DNA of 64,000 bases from Rhodococcus pseudokoreensis (GTDB taxonomy: Bacteria > Actinomycetota > Actinomycetes > Mycobacteriales > Mycobacteriaceae): contig NZ_CP070619.1 in NCBI RefSeq assembly GCF_017068395.1, forward strand, positions 6,386,001-6,450,000. The letters run 5' to 3'. This document shows, piece after piece, positions 46,705 to 56,772 of the stretch. Every line of letters begins with the position of its first letter. Position 1 is the first letter of the stretch. The notes beneath the pieces are model-generated. The model was not told the DNA's origin. It did no database searches and saw only the letters and a list, made by a program, of their open reading frames with translations. The translations under genes were made by a program, and so were the position numbers.

Positions 46705-46756
46705 TGTCCGATTTGTCACGCGTTTGTGCATGTGACGCTGAGTTACTCTTACTCCC

Positions 46757-47611
46757 GTGAGCGACGACCCCGCCGAAGAGAACAGTGCCGAGCCGGGCGC
46801 TGCGCAGACACCGAAACGGGGCGACAAGGTGCTGGGCTGGGTGGGGTCGGTGAACCGGCAGCCGCAGCTGATCGAAGGGCTACGGAAGGTTCGTCGCGCG
46901 CTCCCCGGTGATCCCGCGTTCGGCGATCCACTGTCCACGGCGGGCCCCGGAAGCGCCCGGGCCATCGCCCGCGTCGCCGACCGCTTCCTCGACCACCAGC
47001 CGGGCGCGTCCCGCGAGATGAGCCTCGGCGCGCTGCAGGTGTGGCAGGCACTGCTCGAGCGCACCGGACGCGGGCGGGGAACGCAGGAGGTGACCATCGT
47101 GTTCACCGACCTCGTCGGATTCTCCAGTTGGTCACTGCCCGCCGGCGACGGCGCCACGCTCGCCCTGCTGCGCGACGTCGCCCGAGCCGTCGAGACCCCG
47201 ATCGTCGACCGGGGCGGGCACGTGGTGAAACGACTGGGCGACGGTGTGATGGCCGTCTTCTCCAGCCCGGACCGCGCGATCGACGCCGTCTTCGCCGCAC
47301 AGGAAGCGCTCGCGGAGGTCGAGGTGGACGGCTACCGCCCCCGCATGCGCGTCGGCATCCATACCGGTTCGCCCCGGCAGATCGGCAGCGACTGGCTCGG
47401 TGTCGACGTGACCGTCGCGGCCCGCATGATGGAACTGGGCGGCGACGGCAACGTGATGGCGTCGTCCGCCACGCTGTCGAGCCTGCAGCCGGGCACCCTC
47501 GACGAACTGGGGGTCGGGGTCAAGCCGTGGCGGCGCGCCTTCTTTGCCCCCGCCCCCAGCGGAGTGCCCTCCGACCTCGGTATCTGGCGGTTGCGGCTCC
47601 GCCGCCCGTGA
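46757..47611 (+). CDS. Class III adenylate/guanylate cyclase domain protein
   Basis: 284 aa. A helical N-terminal region (1-108) is followed by a cyclase homology domain with the metal-binding aspartates Asp118 (VFTDLVGFS) and Asp162 (KRLGDGVMAVF). In the transition-state motif, usually VNxAAR, the Asn position reads Thr (DVTVAARM), while the Arg is kept; activity may be altered. No membrane segment is seen. GTG start; no ribosome binding site is visible, and TACTCT lies seven bases before the GTG, so the mRNA may be leaderless. It ends at the hairpin 47606-47649, facing thiD. Confidence 0.85.
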   Translation: MSDDPAEENSAEPGAAQTPKRGDKVLGWVGSVNRQPQLIEGLRKVRRALPGDPAFGDPLSTAGPGSARAIARVADRFLDHQPGASREMSLGALQVWQALLERTGRGRGTQEVTIVFTDLVGFSSWSLPAGDGATLALLRDVARAVETPIVDRGGHVVKRLGDGVMAVFSSPDRAIDAVFAAQEALAEVEVDGYRPRMRVGIHTGSPRQIGSDWLGVDVTVAARMMELGGDGNVMASSATLSSLQPGTLDELGVGVKPWRRAFFAPAPSGVPSDLGIWRLRLRRP

Positions 47612-47649
47612 GTACTTGTTAACCGCCGGACGTTAACAAGTACTCACGG
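47606..47649. terminator. Bidirectional hairpin between the cyclase gene and thiD
   Basis: Perfect 18-bp stem (left 47606-47623, right 47632-47649) with an eight-base loop. Both stop codons lie inside the stem: the cyclase TGA (47609-47611) in the left arm and the thiD TGA (complement of 47644-47646) in the right arm. It shares its preceding block gcggctccgccgcccgtg with the hairpin at 27379. Confidence 0.87.
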
Positions 47650-48489
47650 GTGCCGCAGGCGCCACAGCGGGGAGACGGGGCCGTGACCGGCGCCCAGGTC
47701 GTACGACGCCTCCAGGCACTTGGTGACCCACTCCTTGCCGAACGCCACCGCGTCGGGCACGGACCACCCGTGGGCGAGCGCGCTCGCGATGGCGGCCGCG
47801 AGGGTGTCGCCGCCGCCGTGGTCGTTGCCGGTGTCGATCCGGGGACTGCTGAACTCGAGGAACCGGTCGCCGTCGAACAGCAGATCGGTGCTCGACGCCG
47901 ACGTCCGGAGATGCCCGCCCTTCACGATCGACCACTGCGCGCCGAGCGCGTGCAGCGCCTCCGCGGCCCGGCGCGCGGTCGCGTCGTCGATCACCTCGAT
48001 GCCGGTGATCAACCGGATCTCGTCGAGGTTCGGGGTGACCACCGTGGCGATCGGGATCAGCGTGTTCCGCACGGCGTCCAGCGCCTCGGCGTGCAGGAGC
48101 GGATCGCCGTGCATGGACGCGCACACCGGGTCGACGACCAGCGGGACCGGCTGGTCCCGGCCGATCCCGACCTCGGTGCACACGGCGGCGACGGCCTCGA
48201 TGATGGCCGTCGACGCGAGCATCCCCGTCTTCGCTGCCCCGACCCCGATGTCGTCGACGACGCACCGCACCTGCGCGGCCACCGTCTCCGGCGGAATCTC
48301 GTGGAAACCGCTGACGCCCACCGAGTTCTGCACCGTGACCGCGGCGACCGCGACGCATGCGTGGACGCCGCACAGCGCCATCGTCCGCGAGTCCGCCTGG
48401 ATTCCGGCGCCACCGCCGGAATCGGTGCCGGCGATGGTGAGGACGCGGACGGGGGTCTGGCCGTCAGGGGTCAGGGGCAGCAGCTTCAC
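47644..48489 (-). CDS. thiD: Hydroxymethylpyrimidine (phosphate) kinase
   Basis: 281 aa ribokinase-like enzyme that phosphorylates HMP-P to HMP-PP. N-terminal AGTDSGGGAGIQAD, the substrate region KTGML, DPVCASMHG and the anion-hole region NDHGGGDTLAAAIA are seen. The last differs from the GTGC motif of E. coli ThiD by lacking the Cys, which I believe is usual in related actinobacteria. GTG start ten bases after thiC, so thiC-thiD form one riboswitch-controlled operon. Its stop lies within the terminator hairpin. Confidence 0.93.
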   Translation of the reverse strand: MKLLPLTPDGQTPVRVLTIAGTDSGGGAGIQADSRTMALCGVHACVAVAAVTVQNSVGVSGFHEIPPETVAAQVRCVVDDIGVGAAKTGMLASTAIIEAVAAVCTEVGIGRDQPVPLVVDPVCASMHGDPLLHAEALDAVRNTLIPIATVVTPNLDEIRLITGIEVIDDATARRAAEALHALGAQWSIVKGGHLRTSASSTDLLFDGDRFLEFSSPRIDTGNDHGGGDTLAAAIASALAHGWSVPDAVAFGKEWVTKCLEASYDLGAGHGPVSPLWRLRHP

Positions 48490-48499
48490 GAAGGGGACC

Positions 48500-50241
<1,742 letters not shown>

Positions 50242-50300
50242 GTGTAGTTGTCCCGGAGACTGTAACCGAGATCTCTGTGAGTGAAACATTCGGGGGAAAC

Positions 50301-50330
50301 TTGGACAGCGGTTCCGTGCATCGGTATAAA
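50301..50330 (+). promoter_or_regulatory. Sigma-70-like promoter of the first GNAT gene
   Basis: TTGGAC (50301-50306) and TATAAA (50325-50330) with an 18-base spacer, 52 bases before the ATG. It is one of the best housekeeping-type promoters in the window and is divergent from thiC. Confidence 0.65.
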
Positions 50331-50381
50331 GGGTGATGAACATCACATTTCGATTACGACACATACCCCCAGGAGATAGCC

Positions 50382-50765
50382 ATGCTGACGGACGCGCAGG
50401 TTGTGGACGTGATCGACAACGCCGATCAGAACCGATTCGAACTCCGACTGAGTGGTGACCTGGTCGGCATCCTCGGGTATTTCGCCCTCGCGGACACCCC
50501 GCCGGGTGCGGGCGCGGGAGTGGGCGTGGTGGCCCGGCCGCCGGGACAGAGGGGCCGGGGGCGTCAGGCTCCGGTGGTCTCGTTCATGCACACGGTGATC
50601 GTGGAGGACTTCGGTCACCGCGGACTCGCCGCACTCATGGTGGGGCGCTCCCTCGACCTCGCTCGCGGGTACGGCTGGAAGGTCCGGCCCGTGTGCACCT
50701 ATGTGCAGCGCTTCGTCGCCGGGCATCCCGAGTACCGCGACCTCGTGGTCCCGGTGGAGGCCTGA
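50382..50765 (+). CDS. Small GNAT-type acetyltransferase-like protein, paralogue 1
   Basis: 127 aa of the short COG2388-type GNAT group: FMHTVIVEDFGHRGLAALMV carries the acetyl-CoA loop, followed by RPVCTYVQRFVAGHPEYRDLV. A Gly/Arg/Pro-rich insertion (about 40-60) interrupts the core strands. AGGAG six bases upstream fixes the start. The next gene is a paralogue lacking this insertion. Substrates of the group are not known. Confidence 0.82.
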   Translation: MLTDAQVVDVIDNADQNRFELRLSGDLVGILGYFALADTPPGAGAGVGVVARPPGQRGRGRQAPVVSFMHTVIVEDFGHRGLAALMVGRSLDLARGYGWKVRPVCTYVQRFVAGHPEYRDLVVPVEA

Positions 50766-50854
50766 CGGCCGGGACACGAATCGACCACTCGTCGGCAACG
50801 AAACGGTTCCGGGGCCGGTGATTCCACTCGCGAGGCCGCCCGGGAACTGTTTCC

Positions 50855-51226
50855 ATGAGTGGCATGGATCACATTTCGAACGTTCCCGAGCCGTCGGGGA
50901 GCATCACTGCCGCTGATGCTCGCGTACTCGACAACCCTGCCCACGAACGATTCGATCTGTGGCTGGGGGACGAGCTGGTCGGCATCCTCGGCTATCGCGA
51001 CGAGGACGACATCCCCGGGTTCACCGCCAGGCCCGGCGAGGTCGTCGCGTTCATGCACACGGTGATCGTGGAAGACCTCGGTGGCCGCGGTCTCGCCGCA
51101 GTCTTGGTTCGTGAGGCGCTGGGGTCGGCGCGCCGGCGCGGCTGGAAGGTGCGCCCCATCTGCACGTACGTCCGGCGCTACGTGGCGCTGAACCCGGAGC
51201 ATCTCGACATTCTGGTCGCCGACTAG
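50855..51226 (+). CDS. Small GNAT-type acetyltransferase-like protein, paralogue 2
   Basis: 123 aa. It is close to the upstream protein in the shared core (AFMHTVIVEDLGGRGLAAVL, RPICTYVRRYVALNPEHLD) but without the Gly/Arg-rich insertion and with a different N terminus. The two ATGs at 50855 and 50864 are both possible starts. The 89-base gap and the similarity suggest tandem duplication. Convergent with xthA. Confidence 0.82.
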   Translation: MSGMDHISNVPEPSGSITAADARVLDNPAHERFDLWLGDELVGILGYRDEDDIPGFTARPGEVVAFMHTVIVEDLGGRGLAAVLVREALGSARRRGWKVRPICTYVRRYVALNPEHLDILVAD

Positions 51227-51262
51227 ACCCCGGGGGCGCCGTTCGTCTCGGGTTGCTGCGCC

Positions 51263-52066
51263 TCAGTCGCCGAGGTCGACGATGACGGGCGCATGATCGC
51301 TGGCGCCCTTGCCCTTGCGTTCGTTGCGGTCGATCTCGGCCTTGTCGACACGGCCGGCGAGGGCGGGCGACCCGAGCACGAAGTCGATGCGCATGCCCTG
51401 CTTCTTCGGGAACCGCAGCTGGGTGTAGTCCCAGTAGGTGTAGACACCCGGACCGGGGGTGTGTGGCCGGACGACGTCGGCGAATCCCGATTCGACGAAC
51501 GCCTGGAAGGCCTCCCGCTCGGGGGCGGACGTGTGGGTCTTGCCCTCGAACAGCGCCGGATCCCAGACGTCCTCGTCGGTGGGCGCAACGTTCCAGTCGC
51601 CGACCAGCGCGATCTGCGCGTCCGGATTCCGGTCCAGCCATCCGACCGCGTCCGTGTGCAGCTTCGCCAGCCACTCCAGTTTGTACGTGTAGTGCGGATC
51701 GGCGAGCTCACGGCCGTTGGGGACGTACAGGCTCCAGATGCGGACGCCGTTGCAGGTGGCGCCGATCGCGCGGGCTTCCTGCGCGGGGGCGACCTCCGGG
51801 TCCTTGTGGAAACCGGGCTGATCCTCGAAGCCGATCTGCACGTCGTCGAGGCCGACGCGGGACGCGATCGCGACGCCGTTCCACTGGCTGAGGCCCACGT
51901 GCGCGATTTCGTACCCCAGTTCGCGGAACCGCTCGTACGGGAACTGCTCGTCCTTGCACTTGGTTTCCTGCATCGCCAGCACGTCGACGTCGGACCGCTG
52001 GAGCCAGTCCAGGATCCGGTCGGTACGGGCACGAACAGAGTTCACGTTCCAGGTTGCGATGCGCAC
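51263..52066 (-). CDS. xthA: Exodeoxyribonuclease III
   Basis: 267 aa of the EEP (endonuclease/exonuclease/phosphatase) family: RIATWNVNSVRAR, LAMQETKCKDEQFP with the metal-binding Glu, LVGDWNVAPTDEDVWDP, and the C-terminal RIDFVLGSP and SDHAPVIVDL with the catalytic Asp-His. It nicks AP sites and trims 3' blocks in base-excision repair. GTG at 52066 is chosen for AGGGTGG just upstream; the frame is open further upstream but lacks support. Confidence 0.94.
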   Translation of the reverse strand: MRIATWNVNSVRARTDRILDWLQRSDVDVLAMQETKCKDEQFPYERFRELGYEIAHVGLSQWNGVAIASRVGLDDVQIGFEDQPGFHKDPEVAPAQEARAIGATCNGVRIWSLYVPNGRELADPHYTYKLEWLAKLHTDAVGWLDRNPDAQIALVGDWNVAPTDEDVWDPALFEGKTHTSAPEREAFQAFVESGFADVVRPHTPGPGVYTYWDYTQLRFPKKQGMRIDFVLGSPALAGRVDKAEIDRNERKGKGASDHAPVIVDLGD

Positions 52067-52100
52067 GGCAGCCACCCTAGCGGCACTGGCCGACAGATTT

Positions 52101-53066
52101 TCAGCCGCCGGGTTCGGTGGCGTAGCGGTACCGGTGGTGCGCGACGAAGCCGACGTTCCGGTACATCGCCTGCGCACCCTCGTTCTCGACGGCGACCTGC
52201 AGGCACGCGTGGGTCGCGCCGTGCTCGCGTCCCCAATTGATCATGTCGCCGCAGATCAGGCTGCCGATTCCGCGGCGGCGGTGGTCCTGCGCCACCTCGA
52301 CCGCGGTGAGTCCGACCCATCGGCGGTCGTCGGGCGCGGTCGTGACGGATCCGCGGGCGACGGCGAGGAGCGCCGAGTCGGCGGCGCCGATCCGGCCGAA
52401 GCCGAGCATCCCGCCTTGGACCGCGTTCAGCACGTCGACCGCGAAGTCGGGCAGCGCGGACCCGCGGTAGCGGTACAGGGCGAGCCAATCCGGATCGGGG
52501 TGATCGGTGACGGTCGTGGTCCGCGGACCCTCCGGCAGCGCCAGGTTGTCGACGTCGGCGGCCATCACGACCACTTCGTCGCTGACGTTCCAGCCCAGCG
52601 GCACCTCGCCCAGGCGATCGGGGATCAGCAACCGCAGCGGGCGGTCCCGTTCGGCGTACCACTCGCGCAGGCGGTCGAGCGTGCCTCCGGGAGAGGGGTC
52701 GTCCAGACTCCCGACCGACCCGCGGTCGCCGAGCGGCGCCGCCGAGTTGGCGCGTCCGGTGAAGCCGTGGCCGTACCGGGCGAGCCAGCCGTCGATCCAG
52801 GCATGCTCGATCCCCGGCCAGCCGTCGGCGGAGGCCAGTTCGAGGGACCGGATCTCGCTCGCCCGCACGGGTCGCGCGGGGACCGCCTTCAGCGCGACCA
52901 CCCGCTCCGGCTCCACTTCGATCGCGGAGCCGGCCGCGTCGCGGACGACCACGACCGGCTCGACGCTCTCCAGCACCCCGATGACGTCGGTCATCGGATG
53001 GCTGGAACCGGGCGGCAACTGGTAACGCAGCACCACCCGGCTTCCGAGCGGAATGTCAGTCGTCAT
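52101..53066 (-). CDS. GNAT acetyltransferase, Rv0428c-like
   Basis: 321 aa. An N-terminal SH3-like region (1-65, [13 protein letters not shown]) is followed by a variable middle part and a C-terminal GNAT domain with acetyl-CoA loop [13 protein letters not shown] (about 262-275) and the final [16 protein letters not shown]. It resembles the M. tuberculosis Rv0428c family beside xthA and def. Its start overlaps the end of def by 11 bases, so it is co-transcribed with def; a link to N-terminal processing of proteins is possible but not shown. Confidence 0.87.
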   Translation of the reverse strand: MTTDIPLGSRVVLRYQLPPGSSHPMTDVIGVLESVEPVVVVRDAAGSAIEVEPERVVALKAVPARPVRASEIRSLELASADGWPGIEHAWIDGWLARYGHGFTGRANSAAPLGDRGSVGSLDDPSPGGTLDRLREWYAERDRPLRLLIPDRLGEVPLGWNVSDEVVVMAADVDNLALPEGPRTTTVTDHPDPDWLALYRYRGSALPDFAVDVLNAVQGGMLGFGRIGAADSALLAVARGSVTTAPDDRRWVGLTAVEVAQDHRRRGIGSLICGDMINWGREHGATHACLQVAVENEGAQAMYRNVGFVAHHRYRYATEPGG

Positions 53067-53646
53067 GCCCGAACGGGTCTTCGACCGTTCCCGGCACCCA
53101 GCTGAGCCCGGGAACTCCCCAGCCGGCGCGCTTGATGGTCTTCTTGGCGGCGCGTGCGTTGCGGCCGACCAGCATGTCCACGTAGAGGAAACCGTCGAGG
53201 TGACCGACCTCGTGCTGCAGCATGCGCGCGAAGAAGTCGCGTCCCTCGATCTCGACGGCGTTGCCGTCGGCGTCGGTGCCGGTGACCTTCGCCCACTCGG
53301 CCCGGCCGGTGGGGAACTGTTCGCCGGGAACCGACAGGCAGCCCTCGACGTCGTCGTCCGGGTCCGGCATGGTCTCGGGTCGTTCCGACGTCTCGAGGAC
53401 CGGGTTGACGACGCAGCCCCGGCGGCGGAACGGCTTTCCGGTCTCGTCGACGTCCGGGCAGTCGTAGACGAACAACCGCAGCGGCAGGCCGACCTGGTTG
53501 GCGGCGAGCCCGACGCCGTTGGCGGCGTCCATCGTGTCGTACATGTCAGCGATGATGTCTGCGAGTTCCGCAGGTGACTGGGACACCGTCTCGGTCGGTT
53601 CGTGCAATACCGGGTCGCCCACGATCCGGATGGGGAGGATGGCCAT
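53056..53646 (-). CDS. def: Peptide deformylase
   Basis: 196 aa. It removes the formyl group from the N-terminal Met of new proteins. All three motifs are intact: [19 protein letters not shown] (metal Cys) and [11 protein letters not shown] (metal His and catalytic Glu). The ATG at 53646 ([15 protein letters not shown]) matches the family N terminus; the frame is open up to 53757. The C-terminal tail of about 30 residues is typical of mycobacterial enzymes. Confidence 0.95.
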   Translation of the reverse strand: MAILPIRIVGDPVLHEPTETVSQSPAELADIIADMYDTMDAANGVGLAANQVGLPLRLFVYDCPDVDETGKPFRRRGCVVNPVLETSERPETMPDPDDDVEGCLSVPGEQFPTGRAEWAKVTGTDADGNAVEIEGRDFFARMLQHEVGHLDGFLYVDMLVGRNARAAKKTIKRAGWGVPGLSWVPGTVEDPFGHDD

Positions 53647-53824
53647 GGTCGTCAAGGATAGTGCGGCGCGCCCGAGCCGTTCGCACTGCCTGCGGCGTTC
53701 GTCGTGGTTGAATAGTCGCTGAAGTACAGCTGTGTAATTCGTTGCTCGGTCGGCCACGCGATCGAGGAGCCGGGGGAACGTGGTTTCGCTGAGGTCGGGC
53801 GAGAGCTAGTAGTCGAGGAGTGAG

Positions 53825-54166
53825 ATGGACGGCGCAACAGCGCGTAGTCGGAACCAGTCCGAGCGCATCGACGGCGACACTTCCGTAGGGGTCGACGACG
53901 TCGGCAACGACGACGGTCTCTCGCGTCGGGAGCACGACATCCTGTCCTTCGAGCGCCAATGGTGGAAGTACGCCGGCGCGAAGGAAGAAGCGATCAAAGA
54001 TCTGTTCGACATGTCCGCCACCAGGTACTACCAGGTGCTCAACGCGCTGGTGGACCGGCCGGAGGCACTCGCAGCCGACCCGATGCTCGTGAAGCGCCTG
54101 CGACGGCTGCGCGCGAGCAGGCAGAAGGCCCGCGCGGCCCGTCGCCTCGGGTTCGACGTCACGTAG
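53825..54166 (+). CDS. DUF3263 protein, Rv0430-like
   Basis: 113 aa. An acidic variable N terminus (1-30) is followed by the DUF3263 core: LSRREHDILSFERQWWKYAG, then KDLFDMSATRYYQVLNALVD, a helix-turn-helix-like arrangement, and a basic C terminus (RRLRASRQKARAARR). It probably binds DNA or RNA, but the function is not known. ATG preceded by GAGGAG. It starts a plus-strand run with the next three genes. Confidence 0.85.
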   Translation: MDGATARSRNQSERIDGDTSVGVDDVGNDDGLSRREHDILSFERQWWKYAGAKEEAIKDLFDMSATRYYQVLNALVDRPEALAADPMLVKRLRRLRASRQKARAARRLGFDVT

Positions 54167-54190
54167 CAACCGGTCGCTAAGGTCGACATC

Positions 54191-54736
54191 GTGAGTACTC
54201 CGAAACCCGAATCGTCCGGCCCGCCGTTACGTGCCCTCGCGATGGTGCTGATCGCCCTCGCGATTCTCTTCGCGGGTCTCGGGTTCGCCTCGCTCGGAGG
54301 TTCGGACTCGGAGGAGACCGCAGCCACCGTCACGACCTCGACGGCTGCCACGACCACCGCCGCCCGTCCGACCACGGCCGCCGGAGCGGGAGGTGCCTCC
54401 GCTTCCGCGGCGAGCACGACGTCCGGTGCGTCCAGCACCACGAAGGCAGCCGACGCGGCGTCGGTGCCGGTGCGGGTGCTCAACAACAGCAACGTCACGG
54501 GTCTCGCGAGCCAGACCGCCACCGAACTGATGTCCTCGGGGTGGACGGTGTCGGAGACCGGCAACTACAGCGACGGCACCATCTCCGAAACCACCGTGTA
54601 CTACGGCACTTCCGCCGCGGAGAAGGAAGCGGCCACCGAGATCGCGGCGCAACTGGGGGTGTCGGCCGAGCCGAAGTTCCCGGGAATCGCGAATTCGTCT
54701 GCCGGTGTGGTCGTCATCGTCACTTCCGCGCAGTAG
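54191..54736 (+). CDS. LytR C-terminal domain membrane protein, Rv0431-like
   Basis: 181 aa. One N-terminal membrane anchor (about 15-37, [20 protein letters not shown]), a Thr/Ala/Ser-rich linker (40-90), then a LytR_C domain (about 93-180, [15 protein letters not shown]). The C-terminal domain should lie outside the membrane. In M. tuberculosis the matching protein (VirR) affects vesicle release and the cell wall. GTG start 25 bases after the DUF3263 gene. Confidence 0.87.
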   Translation: MSTPKPESSGPPLRALAMVLIALAILFAGLGFASLGGSDSEETAATVTTSTAATTTAARPTTAAGAGGASASAASTTSGASSTTKAADAASVPVRVLNNSNVTGLASQTATELMSSGWTVSETGNYSDGTISETTVYYGTSAAEKEAATEIAAQLGVSAEPKFPGIANSSAGVVVIVTSAQ

Positions 54737-54809
54737 ACCGGACGGTCGGTGCACCGGCGCCGCGGTTATGATCAGGTGCACTTCTTCGCCACCTCAAAGG
54801 AGCGGTTTG

Positions 54810-55511
54810 ATGGCCTCGAGTTCTACCCGTCGGATGTCCTGGCGCATTGTCACCCCGGTGGTGGCCATTGCAGCACTCGGACTGACCGCCTGCAGTAACA
54901 ACGAGGAGCCGACCGACGTTCCCGGCACCACTCCTCCCGTCTGGACCGGCGCCGCCGATCCCAGTGCCGCAGGCGTTCCCGGCGATGCCGAGAGCGGTTC
55001 GGGCGAACACGCGGAAAGCGGCGCGCTCACCGCGACGCTGAAGAACGCGGAGGGCGAGAACGTGGGTACCGCCACGTTCAAGCAGTCGGGAAGTCACGTC
55101 GAGGTCACCGTGTCCGTGAAGGACCAGACGCCCGGATTCCACGGGTTCCACGTGCACTCCGTCGGAAAGTGCGAGACGAACTCCGTGGCACCGACCGGCG
55201 GTGCACCCGGAAACTTCCTGTCCGCGGGCGGGCACTTCCAGGCCGCGGGCCACTCGGGGCACCCCGCGAGCGGTGACCTCACGTCGCTGCAGGTGCTGGA
55301 GGACGGCACCGCCGAGTTGGTCACCTCCACCGACGCCTTCACGGTCGAGGACCTGAAGAACGGCGACAGCGGCACCGCGGTCATGATCCACTCGGGTCCC
55401 GACAATTTCGCGAACATCCCCACCCGTTACGCGCCCGCTCCCGATCAGGAAACCCTGAACACCGGTGACGCAGGCTCTCGTGTGGCCTGCGGTGTTATCG
55501 GCGCCAGCTGA
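54810..55511 (+). CDS. sodC: Cu(/Zn) superoxide dismutase lipoprotein
   Basis: 233 aa. Lipobox LTAC (Cys28) anchors it outside the membrane. Copper ligands are visible in [14 protein letters not shown] and [19 protein letters not shown] holds the conserved Asp. The whole core follows M. tuberculosis SodC ([21 protein letters not shown]-like end, RVACGVIG); that enzyme lacks zinc, and this one may too, although an extra His (GHSGHP) is present. The ATG has AAGGAG upstream. It removes extracellular superoxide. Confidence 0.94.
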   Translation: MASSSTRRMSWRIVTPVVAIAALGLTACSNNEEPTDVPGTTPPVWTGAADPSAAGVPGDAESGSGEHAESGALTATLKNAEGENVGTATFKQSGSHVEVTVSVKDQTPGFHGFHVHSVGKCETNSVAPTGGAPGNFLSAGGHFQAAGHSGHPASGDLTSLQVLEDGTAELVTSTDAFTVEDLKNGDSGTAVMIHSGPDNFANIPTRYAPAPDQETLNTGDAGSRVACGVIGAS

Positions 55512-55586
55512 GTCGCGTGACACCCCGGCTGCGGCCGGGGTGTCGGCGCGCTGCCGCGAGCTGCGGCCTGTGGTTGGATCGAAACC

Positions 55587-56711
55587 GTGGTAGTTCCCTT
55601 TCCCGGTTCGCCGCGGCCGACACTGGGTGTCGAGTGGGAGATCGCGCTGGTCGACAGGGTCACGCGGGATCTCTCGAACACGGCCGCGGAGGTGTTCGAC
55701 GCAGTCGCGAATCTCGCGGGTCCGGAGGATCCGCGGATCACCAAGGAGTTGCTGCGCAACACCGTCGAACTCGTCACCGGCATCCACTCCACCGTCGGTG
55801 AGGCGATGGACGACCTCGACGAGTCGCTCGACCTGCTGCGGCGGGCGGCGAACCCGCTCGGGGTCGATCTCATCTGCGCCGGCACGCACCCGTTCGCGCA
55901 GTGGTCGACCCAATTGGTTACGCGGACACCGGATTACGACGAGCTGATCGAGCGCACCCAGTGGTGGGGCCGTCAGATGCTGATCTGGGGTGTGCACGTC
56001 CACGTGGGGGTGTCTTCGCCGCAGAAGGTGTTCCCGATCCTCAATGCGTTGTTGCAGCGGTACCCGCATCTGCTCGCGCTGTCCGCGTCGTCACCGATGT
56101 GGGCGGGAGTGAACACGGGGTACGCGAGCAATCGCGCCCTGATGTTCCAGCAACTCCCCACCGCGGGGTTGCCGTACCAGTTCGCGAACTGGGCGCAGTA
56201 CGAGGATTTCATCAGCGACCAGATGAAGACCGGGGTGATCACCAAGATCGGCGGGATGCACTGGGACATCCGGCCCGCGCCGCGGTGGGGCACCATCGAG
56301 GTCCGCGTCTTCGACGGGATCTCCACCCGCGCCGAACTCAGTTCTCTCGTCGCGCTCGTGCACTGCCTGATCGTCGATCTCGACCGGCGTTTCGAGGCCG
56401 GCGAGAACCTGCCGAACCTGCAGCCGTGGCACGTGAAGGAAAACAAGTGGCGGGCCGCGCGGTACGGGCTCGACGCCGAGATCATTCTCGACGAGGACAG
56501 CAACGAGCGGCTCGTCACCGACGACCTGAATGACCTGCTGGAGAAGCTGGCGCCGACCGCCGTCCGTCTCGGCTGTGCGGACGAATTGGCCGCCGTGGCC
56601 GAGATTCCCCGACGCGGCGCCTCCTACCAGCGGCAACGTCAGGTCGCGGAGGCCACCGGCGGTGACCTGGTGGCCGTCGTCGATGCGCTGGTGAAGGAGC
56701 TCGGGGCCTGA
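55587..56711 (+). CDS. Carboxylate-amine ligase of the YbdK/glutamate-cysteine ligase 2 family
   Basis: 374 aa GCS2-family enzyme: LGVEWEIALVD (metal-binding Glu), KELLRNTVELVTG, GVHVHVGVSS and WDIRPAPRWGTIEVRVFD. E. coli YbdK has weak glutamate-cysteine ligase activity. The M. tuberculosis gene next to sodC (Rv0433) is of this type, so a role in thiol or peptide metabolism is possible. GTG start 75 bases after sodC. Confidence 0.9.
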   Translation: MVVPFPGSPRPTLGVEWEIALVDRVTRDLSNTAAEVFDAVANLAGPEDPRITKELLRNTVELVTGIHSTVGEAMDDLDESLDLLRRAANPLGVDLICAGTHPFAQWSTQLVTRTPDYDELIERTQWWGRQMLIWGVHVHVGVSSPQKVFPILNALLQRYPHLLALSASSPMWAGVNTGYASNRALMFQQLPTAGLPYQFANWAQYEDFISDQMKTGVITKIGGMHWDIRPAPRWGTIEVRVFDGISTRAELSSLVALVHCLIVDLDRRFEAGENLPNLQPWHVKENKWRAARYGLDAEIILDEDSNERLVTDDLNDLLEKLAPTAVRLGCADELAAVAEIPRRGASYQRQRQVAEATGGDLVAVVDALVKELGA

Positions 56712-56772
56712 AAGTCGGTCTCGGGCAGGACACTCGTCCACTTGCCGTTCACGTGTTGTTTACACTTGGCGG

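Noticed and set aside
46713..46735. Possible CRP-type palindrome (GTCAC...GTGAC) before the cyclase gene
   Set aside because: The arms are only five bases with a 12-base spacer, and the match to TGTGA-N6-TCACA is poor.
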